Both the position numbers and the translations under genes were made by a program. A DNA stretch of 64,000 nt, from contig BDIU01000253.1 in the NCBI GenBank assembly GCA_002118135.1, positions 248,001 to 312,000 of the forward strand. The letters run 5' to 3'. Of this stretch, positions 1-11,812 are shown in pieces. Numbering within the stretch: position 1 is the stretch's first letter; each line of letters begins with the position of its first letter. The notes beneath the pieces were generated by a model. It saw nothing but the letters and a program-made list of their open reading frames with translations, did not search any database and was not told the origin of the DNA. Source of the DNA: Trebouxia sp. TZW2008 (taxonomy: Eukaryota > Chlorophyta > Trebouxiophyceae > Trebouxiales > Trebouxiaceae).

Positions 1-21
1 CTGGAGGGCAAGCGGCCGACG

Positions 22-1768
22 GCTGTATTACAAACAGCGCTGCACAGCTGCAGGTATGATAAGCCAGTTGCTGTCACGAGATGCACAGCTTGCATTTGTC
101 TTGAAATTCATAGAGGTGCACAATCAGATCAGCTATGGCCACTGAGCAAACATGTCGTATGATCAGTCAGAAGCACACGAAATGCCACTTTACCTATATA
201 GAACATAATAGCTTTACGGCCTGCTGGATAAGCTTTCTATGGCAGTCTGGCTGCTGATTGTGGACATGCCTGCCCTTGTGCAAGCGATCGTTTGTGTACT
301 AGCTGAGTATGGTTTTAGTTCACATGCAAGCTTCTCAGCCGCAGTTGCTATGCCTACCATCTAGGATGTCCACATCTCCCACGCTTTCCCCTGGTCTAAG
401 GGTGTTGGTGTGCATCAGCTTGTCCCCATCATGCATGTACACACCAACAGCCCCTTCTAGCACAATAAAAATCCCGCTGCTGCTGTCATCACCAGTCTCA
501 AACAGAGTCTCATTTGGCTCAACCACAACCTGCAACAGAGGTAGGCATTGAATTTTGGCAGAAAAGAACAGAGATCTGTACGCCGTGAGGTGTTGTCACA
601 GGAAGGTCTAAGAACAGCCCCTCTTGGCAGGCACAGATTGCTTAACATGCAGGCAGACTACACAGCCATGCACATCTGCCATTTGAGACGTTGCCAAGCA
701 GTAATCCATGAACCTGGAATGCATATAGCAGCCAAACGCAAACAACTGGCCTGGCAAGACCTGAATTGGGCCACACACAGGCAATGCCTGTGCTAGTATG
801 TGGAACATACTACTTCATTGACCCACAGCGTAGACAATGTATAACAAGTGCACCATGGCTTCTGCTTTGCAAGCTTACCATCTGAGACAGCTCCAGTAGT
901 TCCTGAGACTCAGCCAAGTCCAGACAAGAGAAGAATTTTGTGGTGGCAAAGAAGTTGGCATGGTTCTTTGGCCTGCGCATCAAGCACGCTGGTAGAGTCA
1001 GAACCAGCAGCCAACACATAGACTGGCTTGCATAATGTTGCCTTGGCATGCAGCTTGGCTTACTGCTTCCAGCCCTCGCTGACAGTGCGTGCTCTGTCAT
1101 CACTCAAGGTGTCTGCACCAGGTGATTGAGCTGCTGAAGTGTGCCTACTCAATGCTGGCAAGTTCCAGCTAGCAGTGGGTGAATCAGGCTCCTCGCCTGT
1201 AAGACACAAACGCATGTCCATCACAGTCACGACACTTGCTAGCGTGCGTTGCTAGGAGTAGGAGGCACAAGTCCTGTCTCGCCAGGCAGGTTTGTCTTGA
1301 GCGTCACAAATTAAACATGGCGTGAAGCAACAGCAGGCATTGCTACCATGACATCAGCTGCGGCTGCCACTGTGCAGCACAGCCTGTTTGGCCATTTTAG
1401 CATATGCTGGCAAGGCTCAATGCTGAAGGGGTGTTTGGTGAAACGCTACCTTCAATAGTGAACAATGGGATGCCTCCTTGTTCCTCAGCCCAATTTGCAA
1501 TGCTGGTTGCAGCAGCCCTGTATGCAGCATGCATCACATTGCCAGAGAGCAAGGACCATGCATACCTGATGCAGGCTGCATGACGGACACATGAAGATGC
1601 AGTTGGTGGGGCTCACCTTCTGAGAGCTCTCAGGAGTCTGGATATGCCTGAATTGTAGCCTTCAATTCCAGCTAGGAATATCAGAGCACCAAGGCCAATG
1701 GCAATGTTTCTGCGCGTTCGAGTATTGACGGCAAAGGAGGACAGGGACACCAGATCTGCTAGCTCCAT
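22..1768 (-). CDS. Membrane-anchored cyclic-nucleotide-binding-domain protein, N-terminal part (NTE/patatin-lipase-like?)
   Basis: Partial gene that runs off the left edge. Five exons join in phase: 1768-1617, 1517-1450, 1196-1064, 972-879 and 529-358. A sixth may start near 22 after a TTGTAATACAG acceptor, but that is uncertain. The start ATG at 1768 opens a short leader followed by one hydrophobic segment (NIAIGLGALIFLAGIEGY, about residues 20-37), then a Ser/Pro-rich linker, then a cyclic-nucleotide-binding fold. The fold shows FFSCLDLAESQELLEL, VVVEPNETLFETGD, GIFIVLEGAVGVYM and GESVGDVDILDG, the usual strand-turn pattern of these domains. An N-terminal membrane helix followed by such a domain is the layout of neuropathy-target-esterase-type lysophospholipases, whose patatin domain would lie outside the window. 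That family call is inference; the domain call is firm. A cyclic-nucleotide-gated channel is less likely because only one N-terminal helix precedes the domain. Confidence 0.72.
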
Positions 1769-2555
1769 CGCCGAGACTAACGCTCAAGTCAGTCTGGGAG
1801 TTGGCAAGCTTGTTGTGCGTTCTGCGCAGGGCTGGGCATGAGGCTGGCAAGCCTTAGATCTCGGTGGTGCGTGTGCAAGCTGCAATCGTCTGTGTGTATG
1901 TTGTTTTGAGTCGCGAACAACCTTCCGGCAGTTGATCGGTTTACTTCACGAGCCCAGGCGTGTATCGAAGTATCATGAATGCAGTCAATCCAGCGACCAC
2001 TTCGTATGCAGTTCTGAGGCTGATGGCACGAGTCCTGATCTGTCCTGCATTGCGGACGTACAAACAAGCACAGGTCGATAGGTCGAGACCGTGCGCAAAT
2101 TGAACATTTGTCGTGACCTGGTGAGCATTGGCTCCGAATCCACCAGCACGAAGAAGAACAATGACATCAATTTACGATACATGGCAGTCACACACAGCAA
2201 GGAGCAAGCAGACTCAAGTTGAGCACACCATGCTACTGTAGATTTGAAACTTCAGAATTGTTGTCAACCCGCCTTTGACTAATACTGTTACTTCAAGCTT
2301 TGCCAGCCTACATTAATGTAAATGTCAGCTTCGAGTTGCCTTACACCCAATTTTCCTGAAGCTGCCTGACGCTCAGCAAGGCTGCTCCGTAGTGTGAGCA
2401 AATGATGTCTTCAGTCCTTCTGCTCGCTTTACATGCATCGGTGCAGCTGTATGCCTGCTGGGCAGCCGGACTTCACCACCATTTTTTTAATTGCGCGGAG
2501 GCATGGTCACGGGTCAGCAATCAAAAAGGATTTTTAAATGACAGAATTTACTGAG
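1769..2555. other. Gap between two minus-strand genes
   Basis: Holds the putative 5' leader and promoter of the cyclic-nucleotide-binding-domain gene and the 3' end of the LRRC49-like gene. Minus-strand open stretches at 1789-2067 and 1985-2200 show no recognisable protein features and lack convincing splice context. I see no RNA gene or mobile element. Confidence 0.4.
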
Positions 2556-5500
2556 TCAGTATATGCCTGAGAGCCCCTTCAGAATCATTTTGTCCAAGAT
2601 ATTGGGCCAGATATCATCAAACTTTTTGGATCTGGCGTCCTGCTGAATGACCTTCAGCACCATGTTGGACCACACATCTTCTGCAATATCTTGAATTGAA
2701 TCAGGCTGTGACTGGACCGATTGCGGCCCATCTTGAACACTACTGCCCCTTTGGACAGGAGCAACCCCCACTTTGACAATGTGTGTGCTCTGATGGTGTG
2801 TGTGCAGAGCCCTCGCCTGCAGAGGGACAGAAAAGTCTCAACTGATACAGTACAAACCTTCTGTCAGAAGGGTTCAACATCAACAGAGCAGAAACATGGG
2901 TCCTTGGATTATGACACGTGCTGACAGAAAGCCTACTAGCATAAGCATATAGCATACTACCCTAGACAATATTGCTAGCAGACCAGCAGCAATGATGCCT
3001 AGGGCGTCACATTTGTCTTTGCTGATGACTGTAGAAACACAGAATGTATGCTGCATTTGATAAGGGCCCTGGCAATGCAGCAATACATGAGCCTGCAACG
3101 CTCACCAGCTGGTTCAGTGGCTGTTTGCTGGCAGCACAGCGTGCTTCATGTAGTGCACTGAACATGCTCTGCGCTTCACTGCACTCCACGGCAGTCACAG
3201 CTTTGGTATTGAACACCTGAGCAGGAATATATTGGTGAACAGTTTATGTACATGCAGTGTGCGTTGTTGCTCTGGCAGTCAAGCCGGAAAAAAAATGTCT
3301 CTATACAAGCCATGCAACTCAGCCAATGCCGGCATGTCCGTTTGCAAACGGTGCAATCAACATATCATCTGCATGATCTATACCTTGTACTGTACTCTTG
3401 CAAAAACTTCTCTGCTTTGTGTCACAGCAGACATGGTCTGTCTCACAACAAGCATCCAAAAGTGCACTGCGGCTCCAAGAATGCAACATGCTTTTGCTCA
3501 GAACACTGTTGCGCAGTGCTGTTTTGAGCAATGTACCTGTAAGTAAGGCAAGCAGAAGCACACATATGGCCGTAGCAACACCTGCCTCAGGATAGGATTA
3601 TGTCTGATGGTCAAGTGCTGCAATCTGCTCAGAGATCCCAAGGTATCAACCTGTGCATGCATGATACTTGCTTGTCATAACTTTTTTGCTGGTGTAAACA
3701 CCATGCTAGATATGGCAAGCCAATCCTGGCCCCAAGGCTATAGCAAGACAAGTGCAAGAAGCGGTCACAAGCTCATAGGATTGCATCAGAACCTTCAAGA
3801 CATGAGTGCTGACATGCCAACGGCAAGTGAAATTTGCTAGAAATTTGCTTGGCTAAACATGGCACATTCACAAACATGTGACAGCCTGAATGCCTGCTTC
3901 AGATCTCAAGCACTTGAGGCAATTTTTTTTTGCCATTATAAGCAAGGCGAGATGTTTTGCCTCAAAAAGCAACAGCAACAGATAGAGTCAGCACAGAACC
4001 AGTGTCTTTGGGCCATCAGGAATTGCAAGATGACTCTGCACCTGATGTAGGTGAGACAGATGGTTGTCTGTGAGCACAAGCGTCTGCAAGCGCTGCAGGA
4101 TAGTCATTAGGGGCATGCCCCAGATCACTCTGTCCCAATGGACCCCTTTGAGAATGACCTCCTGCACAAAAGAAGCTCTGCTGCTTGAGACATGTGCTTC
4201 AGATTGTATCTCAGTTGGGTGCGCAAGAATGACAGGCACTTTATCGACGTCATCGCCGGAAAGGCTGCTGTGTGACGAGTGATTGACTTGACACATGCGC
4301 ATTGAAAGACACATGCTGAACAGGCATTTTACTGATATGCAATATGCTACTCAGAATGCATGCACCTCAGCAGATACACGAATGGGAGACTGCAAGGCAT
4401 CAATGGCATCCCCAGTGATGTGCAGCTGATAGCTGTCCACAAATTTTGCAGACAGTTCAGCCTAACAGGCATTTAAGTGATAGGCAACCTTTTTCAGAAG
4501 GCGTGCATCTCAGCACATGCATAAGTGTGAGACTGCAAGGCATCAATTATATCCTCAGGGAAGTGCAGCTGATAGCTGTCCACCCAAACAGCGGACAGTC
4601 TAGCCTGACAGGCATTACATTGACAGGCAATGCCATTCAGAAGGCATGCACCTGACCAGATGCACAGATACAGGACTGCGGGGCATCTCAGAAAGCATGT
4701 ACCTGAGCAGATGCACAGATGGGAGACTGCAAGGCATCAATGGCATCCCCGGTGATGTGCAGCTGGTAGCCGTCCACTAGTTCAGCAGACGGGCCAGCCT
4801 GCTGCAGCTTTGCAGGGGCAGCTGTTTGCGACTCCTCCTCTGCAGGAGGGCACAATGAGGGCAACCCCTGCAAAGGCTGCTGGCCCTGCGCTGACTGTGG
4901 CAACTCACTGACAACATCTGCCTCTGCAGCGAAGACAATACAGAGTCGCTGCAGCATAGCTTCTGTTCATAGCTCATACAGTTTGATGCTGACTCATTTT
5001 GCAGCAGTCTGCTGGCATGCAAACGCAAGACAATATCAGTGGCCGCTGAGGTACGTGCAACAGGCTTGGTTTGTCTTGAAGAGGTTGGCAAAGGAGCAAC
5101 TAATGGTATGGCAAAGTCATTTTCATGTCCTACAACTTCAGTTCAGGTCACGCCTGGTTGTAGTCTTGCAAGACTTTACCAAGCTGTGTGCATTCAGCAC
5201 CTGCATGCAAACTTTGGATGCAGTACTGCTTGCAGACAGAATGTTTTCATTCAGTACTGTTCAGTGAGTGTGCCTGCTGGTGGACTATCAGGCACAAAAC
5301 GCCTGCAGTTGAGCCATCACTTGCAAGCAGCAGGGATGCAAGTACACAACAATTTGACTTGCATCATAGTTGACAGCAAGGGTAAAGTCTTTGCACCCTT
5401 TCAGGGAGAGCCTTTTTGGGGCCTGGGTGGTTGTGCCATAAATGCTGTCAAGGGGGAGTATTACCATTGTCAACAGGTGGCGCCAAGTCACCAGGCTGCA

Positions 5501-8500
5501 AGAAAGAGTATGTCTGCTCCATTGCCGCATTCAAGACACCGGTCGCCTGCCTGCTTGCAAGCAGCTGCTCCGTTGTTGTCTGCTGCCTTGAGTCTGCAAC
5601 TGAGCTGGCTGGTTGATCAAGAACTGAGTCAGACCTGAGCACAGCATCCTCGCTCTGATGAATATCAGGCCAGGGGCTGTCAGCCCTGCTGTGCGCTTCC
5701 GGTTTGACCACTGCCCAGGTGTCACCCAATGCCTGTTGGGCCCCTGAAGCTGTGCTCCTCTGGCACACAACTGACTGCCTTGTTCCAGACGGAGAACCGT
5801 TTTCACTGCAGTCTACACCTTGAGCATCGTCCAGTGTTGGGATGGAGCCATTGGCAGTGCGGGCCTCACTAGCAGATGCAGCAGTGCTGGGTCTGTGTTG
5901 ATGCATGCTCACAGTCTTGACTGACAGCAGGGATGACGCAGGCAGGTTGCCCAGGAGATCTCCCGGTGTTGAGGGGTGCTTGATGGGGGACTGGGCTTTT
6001 CCAAACAGCCCTGCAATAGGCCAGCTGGACAACCCATGCCCTTTTGCAGAGGGCAGCCGGGCAAGCTGTGTCACCTGTTGATGACCCGCAGTGCCTGGTC
6101 TCGGAGCTGCCACTCCAGGGTCATTGGCCACAGCAGTGGACTGCTGCTCACACTCGCTGCTGACAGCACATGATAGCTGATCTGATGCCGGATGAGCTGC
6201 GTCAAGCTGGGTTTCAACAGAGTATTGAGGTGCGTCTAGTCCCTGGGCGTCTTGGGCGTCTTGACTTTTGCTAGAGGTCTGCACAATGTGCAGTGGCATG
6301 CCTCTTTGGTCGTATGAAACAGGGCCAAGCTGCTGTGGTGTTGCCTGCGCTGCGTTGCTGTGGGCTGACTCTTTTGGTGGAGGCACAGAGACTGACTTGC
6401 CGGACAAGCCCATAGGGCGTGCCTGGGCAGCAGCTGCAGCAGCTGCCGCAGCAGCAGCTAGCAGCTTGCTGTCGGAGCGCTGAAGCAGTGACAGCTGGTT
6501 GGGGTCTAAGCTGGCCAGGAGGGGTGATGGTGCTCTGTCTGTGGATGGCAGGCAACCCCTGCTGGTCAGTTCATCCTGCCACCGCATGGCTGCAGCCAAA
6601 GAGCGCTCCTCTGATGACATCTGCAGGCAGAATGCTGCTGATCAGGTGACACATCTGCACAGACTCGTGTACTGTCAGAATGTGCCTGTGGCTGTGGTTT
6701 GCCCTCTGCTGGTAGTTGTCTGGCAAGGACGGAAGACACAATTTGACACAAAATTTGTTGTTGCTTAGTGACTGCTGCCCAATGTAGTCACATGATTGAC
6801 ACTGCATTGCAGCGCTGCATAGTATCAGAGGAGTTTGTGATGGAAGGCTGGACAAGTGACTTTGCTGACTACAAGACTTAAGTAGCATCACAACATTTGC
6901 AGCAAAACAGAGCTCAGAGCAGTGTGCGCAAGCACTGTGCAATGAGCTGCACATCATGATTGGTGGATGATGAACCTGCAATCCGTTTGCATTGCAGCTG
7001 GCATTTGGCATTGGATAAGGACAGTCTGTGCCAGCAGGCATCATAGCAGCGTCTTTGGACAGAAGCAGCCTACACCCAAGCATCAGACCTTGACAGAGTT
7101 GTTTTGTAAACCAGACTGTATCTGGCATCAAGCCTCAGGAGCGTCCATTCGCAGTTTAGTGTGTACTTGACAGTCAACCTTGAGGGCATCCATATACAAT
7201 TTAGGCTGTTTGTGGTATCAGACCCTGAGAGCATCCACATCCAGTTCAGGTTCTACAAAGCATCAAACCTTGAGATTATCCATTTGCTGCAGGCTGGTAA
7301 CATGGCGTGCCAGCACCTCAATGCGGAACCTGGAGGCTGGGTGCAGGCTGCAACAGGGGTTGCCCTCCAGCCCTAGCTGAGTCAGCTGAGTCAACTGCTG
7401 CAGGGGAGTTAGGTCTTGCATGCCAGCCAGCCTGGAACCCAAAAGGCTATTACTAAGCCGCCACTCAGCACAAGTGGGTGTGTTTCTGCATGCTGGTTTC
7501 AGTGCTGCTGGTGTTGCTTGATGTTCTTGAAAACATGATGCAGTGACAGTGCAGAAACCGTCACAGAGTCCGTAAGGGTGAAAGCATGTATATACAAATG
7601 ATCAAGCAGAGAGCGACGCTCAAGTAAAGGTGTGCTGCAGGTTGTGCTCACCGCAGCAAGCCAACCTGTGCACAGCATCAATAGCACCTTAGTCGCTTGC
7701 TGTGTGCTGAAGCTATTGTCTGAGCAGCAAGCCAAATTCTGCAAAAGCAGCAAACTTCCACAAGCACCAACAACAACGTGCAGTCACCTGTTGATACCCA
7801 AATTCAGCCTGCGTAAGCTTGCTGGCATCACAGGACCATTCTGCTGTGTCTCATTGGCGTCATCTATTTGCTGTGTCTCAATCGCAGCTGTGGCCAAACT
7901 GGTCACAAAGTTGCGGCTCAGGTTGAGCTCCTCTAGGCAAGTCAAGGCACTCAAGCTGCAAAGCTGTGAGATGCGGTTGCTGGCCAGGTTGAGGCGCCTT
8001 AGGCTGGTTAGTGGTGTGAGGGTGCTGAGGTTCTCCATCAGGTTTCCATGCAGATCTAGGACCTCCAGCGACTTGAGAACCTGCACTGCACAAGGTCATG
8101 TGTGAGGGTGGCATGCTCAATCTGCAAAGCTGTGAGATGCGACTGCTGGCCAGGTTGAGGCGCCTGAGGCTTGTCAGTGCTGTGAGGCTGCTGAGGCTCT
8201 CAAACAGGTTGCCATGCAGATCCAGCACCTCCAGTGACTTCAGAACCTGCACTGCACAATGCTAGGTTCGAGGGTAGTGTGCTCAAGCTGCAAAAGTGTG
8301 AGATGCGGTCGCTAGCCAGGTTGAGGCGCTTTAGGCTGGTCAGTGCTGTGAGGCTGCTGAGGCTCTCAATCAGGTTGTGCAGATCTTGGTTCTCAAGCGA
8401 CCTGAGATCCTGCACTGCACAAGGTCATTTGTGAGGGTAGCATGCTCAAACTGGAGAGCTGTGAGATGCTTATGCTGGACAGGTTGAGGCGGCTTGGGCT

Positions 8501-11331
8501 TGTAAGTGCTAAGAGGCTGCTGAGGCACTCATACAGCTTACCTTGCAGGTGTAGCACCTCGAGCGACCTGAGAACCTGCACTGCACAAGGTCATGTGTGA
8601 AAGTAGCGTGCTCAAACAGCAAAGCTGTGAGATGCAAGTGCTGGCCAGGTTGAGGCGCCTTAGGCTGGTCAATGCTGTGAGGCTGCTGAGGCTCTCAATC
8701 AGGTCGCCGTGCAGATCTAGGACCTCGAGCGACCTGAGAACCTGCACTGCACAAGGTCATGTGTGGGGGTAGCGTGTTCAAACTGCAAAGCTGTGAGATG
8801 CGACTGCTGGCCAGATCGAGGCGCCGCAGGCTTGTCAGCGCCCTGAGGCTGCTGAGGCTCTCAAACAGATTGCCATATATGTCTAGGACCTCCAGAAATT
8901 TCAGCACCTGCACTGCACAGATATATGTGTGCATATTTAATGGCTTTCAGCACTATAGGCAAGCAGTCTCAAGGTGTGCGCATTGTCAGGTTGGCATCAA
9001 GGAGGCATTTGAAAGCATTGCAGTCAGTTGGGCAGGGCATGTAGGCAATGTGGCAGCACCATGCAGATGACTCACAATGAACTTGTAATTGAAAGAACGG
9101 TCCGTAAAGATTGACTTCTGTGAAACGACAGGTACAGCCAGGGACTCACATCCTGGTTGTCTATCTGAGTGAGGTAGTTGCGGCCAAGCATGAGGCCTCT
9201 CAGAGCTGGCGCCTTGTGCAAGCTTTGCAGGCTCTGGATGTTGTTACTGAACATGTCCAGGATTGTAAGCTGAGGCAGATGCTCCAAGCGGCTGATGCAG
9301 CGTATGCTGTTGTGCTGGTAGCTCAGCATTGTTACTTGCTCCTCGCCTGCAGCTCACAGCTGTTGAGTGGTTCATTGTTTACGTGCTTGCTTTCAATCGG
9401 TCAATAGAGATTACAGTTCAGGGCAGAGAGCCAGATGAGACTCACCAGACTTCCTCGCCTGAAAGCACAGGTGAATGGGCGGCCAAAGGTAGCTGATCAG
9501 AGTGTGCCTCAAAGACAAGGCAAATGTCCTTGTGAGCCCATGTTCAAGCTGACATAAAGCAAGGCTGCCTTAAGTTCACGGCTGTGTGTCAACAACAGAT
9601 CAGGTCTGAAACAGCAAGGTGTTCACTCAGCCAATGAAAGGCACATGCGACTCCATTTGCAGGTCTGCAGGGCCAGTGAGTAATACTGTTGAATCTCAAT
9701 GGCGTTGCTAAGCGCATTAACAGAATGCCATTTGGCAAAGTCCTGCATGTTGAGTCTGGCTTGTCATGAGCCGCAGCAGGTGTGATGGCAGCAGAAATAT
9801 GTTGCTACCAGACAAGCCCTCTTGCATTTGCATGAGCTAGGTTTGGCTGCACAGCCATCTGAAAACAGCAGTCAAGCCTTTGACACATGAATCAGTATAT
9901 GGACTGCACACCTTCCACTTGACAGCATTCACTGAGCTTGAGATGGTCCAAGTGGAGGCTGTGAGGGTTGGCCATGCGCCCAGCTAGGGTTCGGCTGACA
10001 ATGAGCACGTCCCCTCGGCGTGATTGCTTGAAAATCAGGCCATTGAAACTGGACTTGGCAGGCGGTGGCTCAGCACGGGGTGCATCATTCCTGTGTGAAA
10101 AACACTTTGCCACATCAGGGCATCTTACGTGTTACAGACGTGTCAACATCAATGAAAAGTGTTTGAAAATCAGGCTCTTTAATAATGGATTTTGGCAGGC
10201 TGTGGCCATCATTCCTGCATGATCAAGGCAGCTTTGTGATGATCCCAAGCAGCTTATTTGCTATGGACATGGCAACATAACTGTGAATGCCCAAAATGCA
10301 AGGAATAAAAAGAAAAACGGCAGAAGTTTGGCCCTTGCAATTTATGACAAGAGCCGCTGTGGGTAGAAGCAGCAAGGAAAGCACATTGTCAGACCTCTTG
10401 CAGGCCCAGAGTTTTTGCACAGCAGCAGCAGTACAATGACAAATTAGAAGTTGGTTTATGGAAGCTGATGACACCAACATGTTGAAGTTTGTGAGCAAAA
10501 TGGATGCTTTGTGCAACATTTGGCAAAGCACTTGAGCATATGTTTCCTGCACAGTCTGCACCGGTGAAAGACCTACCTGCCTCTTGAAGCAGATCTGCTA
10601 GCAGACCTGACTGCATCTGTGACTGGTTGAGGCCCAATGAATGACTGCTGACGCGGCATACTGTTGCTGCGAGAGACTGCTCTGAGGGCTTCCCTATACC
10701 TATCACTGGAGTCTTGACTAGCAGCATGGGACAAACCAGGCCTGCCTGACTGCCCAAGCTTCATGCATAAGGACAGCATGCTCAGCATGACACCATGTGC
10801 AGCTTGCTTTATTGATTTGGTGCTCAGTCAGCACACCCTGCTTGTCTGACATGCAGGACGTCAATCTTCATGCCAGCTTGAGCAAATTGCAGCATGGTCT
10901 CTTCTTACTGTGGTAGCTTGTTGTACCTTGGCTTGTGCGCTTGCAGAGTGTTGCAGCTTACGGCCATGGAAGCCATTTTCAAATGCAGGCAGCCTGCCCT
11001 GCGTCTGCTTGACTGACTGGCCGTGAACAGCAAAAGCGCTAGGCAGACTACAGCACGGATGCACATGTAAGCATGAGTCATATATGTCAGGTAATTCGGC
11101 TGTATATCAGCTCCTTTACCTCGAAAAGCCTGCTTGCAAAGCTGTTGAAGGCCGCAGAGGTGCAGAAGACCTTGCAGACGACCTTCCTTGACCATTATTC
11201 AGAGAGACCTGCTGCTCAACCTGCATATACACACATACTTTCTGTGCTGGATTTGCTGGTTAGACCGTGACCAGATTCTGCTTGCGCACCTTGGTGCCGC
11301 GCCTTGCGGGCGACTGTCCCTTTTGCTGCAT
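2556..11331 (-). CDS. LRRC49: LRRC49-like subunit of the tubulin polyglutamylase complex
   Basis: Fourteen exons join with consistent phase: 11331-11290, 11208-11120, 10998-10927, 10741-10577, 10090-9912, 9346-9150, 8080-7788, 7431-7269, 6620-5465, 4923-4703, 4161-4042, 3650-3537, 3216-3106, 2816-2556 (about 1060 residues; human LRRC49 is near 690). Residues 1-130 are disordered. The LRR domain follows, with NPHSLHLDHLKLSEC, LSYQHNSIRCISRL, LKSLEVLDLHGN, LRRLNLASNRISQL and a capping LEGNPCC. About 385 residues of Ser/Gln/Ala-rich disorder with a 12-Ala run come next (exon 9). The tail aligns in order with the LRRC49 C-terminus: VDGYQLHITGDAIDAL, SLSRLQHLTIRHNPIL, VECSEAQSMFSALHEA and WPNILDKMILKGL. 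LRRC49 (CSTPP2) acts with TTLL1 and TPGS subunits to glutamylate ciliary and centriolar microtubules. The first three exons and the start are the least certain; the rest is strong. Confidence 0.88.
4350..4703 (-). repeat. Repeated 3' end and donor of LRRC49 exon 10
   Basis: Downstream of the working exon (donor at 4703) its last 40-90 bases recur: near 4640-4680 as a short remnant, near 4515-4600 (VDSYQLHFPEDIIDAL, donor GT changed to AT), and near 4365-4445 (FVDSYQLHITGDAIDAL, donor GT kept). None has an obvious matching acceptor, so all look like donor-side fossils sitting in the intron. Confidence 0.8.
7788..8934 (-). repeat. Six-copy tandem array of the LRRC49 exon 7 acceptor and LRR-coding start
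   Basis: Six copies of a unit starting CTGCACTGCAG then coding VLKSLEVLDLHGN...LTSLRRLNLAS start at 8080, 8246, 8409, 8575, 8741 and 8907, spaced 166, 163, 166, 166 and 166 bp. Only the most downstream copy (8080-7788) runs on into the full exon with a GT donor. In the others the next copy's TGCAG follows directly and I see no donor; since 166 is not a multiple of three, read-through shifts frame. They therefore look like repeated acceptor and exon-start copies, not five extra leucine-rich repeats in the protein. Confidence 0.9.
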
Positions 11332-11812
11332 TCAGGCAAGCTAGCCTATCAAAACAGCTGTGTTGAACGCTCAAGCATCGTACAGCATAGCATTGATCTA
11401 GCAGATCTTGAGATCAATCTCTGCATCACTTTGCTGCAGCGAGCCAGTGCCTGGCACGATCGTGCAAAATAGCGTTGTCTGCTTGCGCTTCAGCTGGCCT
11501 GTCAGCCGGTCGAAGCTTTGTCGCAACAGGTCAGGCGACAAAGGCTTCACCTGATAACAAAAGCTGACTAATGTTCCAGCCTGCAAGCTTAAGGTCAAGC
11601 TATCCGTCAAGACAGCGGTTTTAGCACGGCGCCTAGGCTGCAAACCGACGGGCTGAAGCCGCAGAGACAGCCAATACCAAGCGCCAGCTGATTGCGCACT
11701 GTCTCTTGCTGTGCTGACACGGATCAAAGTGATCCGATACTTGGTAGCCTCGCTTTGCGCTTATCGGTGCCTGTGCGCATTTTGCCTATAGCGTGTAGTT
11801 CTGAAGCAGAAG
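11332..11812. promoter_or_regulatory. Head-to-head gap of LRRC49-like and GxGYxYP genes
   Basis: A 481-bp interval separates two start codons pointing outward, so it should hold both promoters and both 5' leaders. A minus-strand open stretch at 11398-11727 may be leader or an unrecognised first exon of the LRRC49-like gene. I see no convincing TATA box. Confidence 0.45.

Noticed and set aside
6268..6649. Plus-strand frames with poly-Ala and poly-Gln runs
   Set aside because: Antisense and shifted readings of the GCN repeat in LRRC49 exon 9.
8081..8934. A separate leucine-rich-repeat receptor gene made of five extra LRR units
   Set aside because: Units are 166 bp (not a multiple of three), share one acceptor each, lack donors and have no start codon or membrane segment; they are copies of LRRC49 exon 7.
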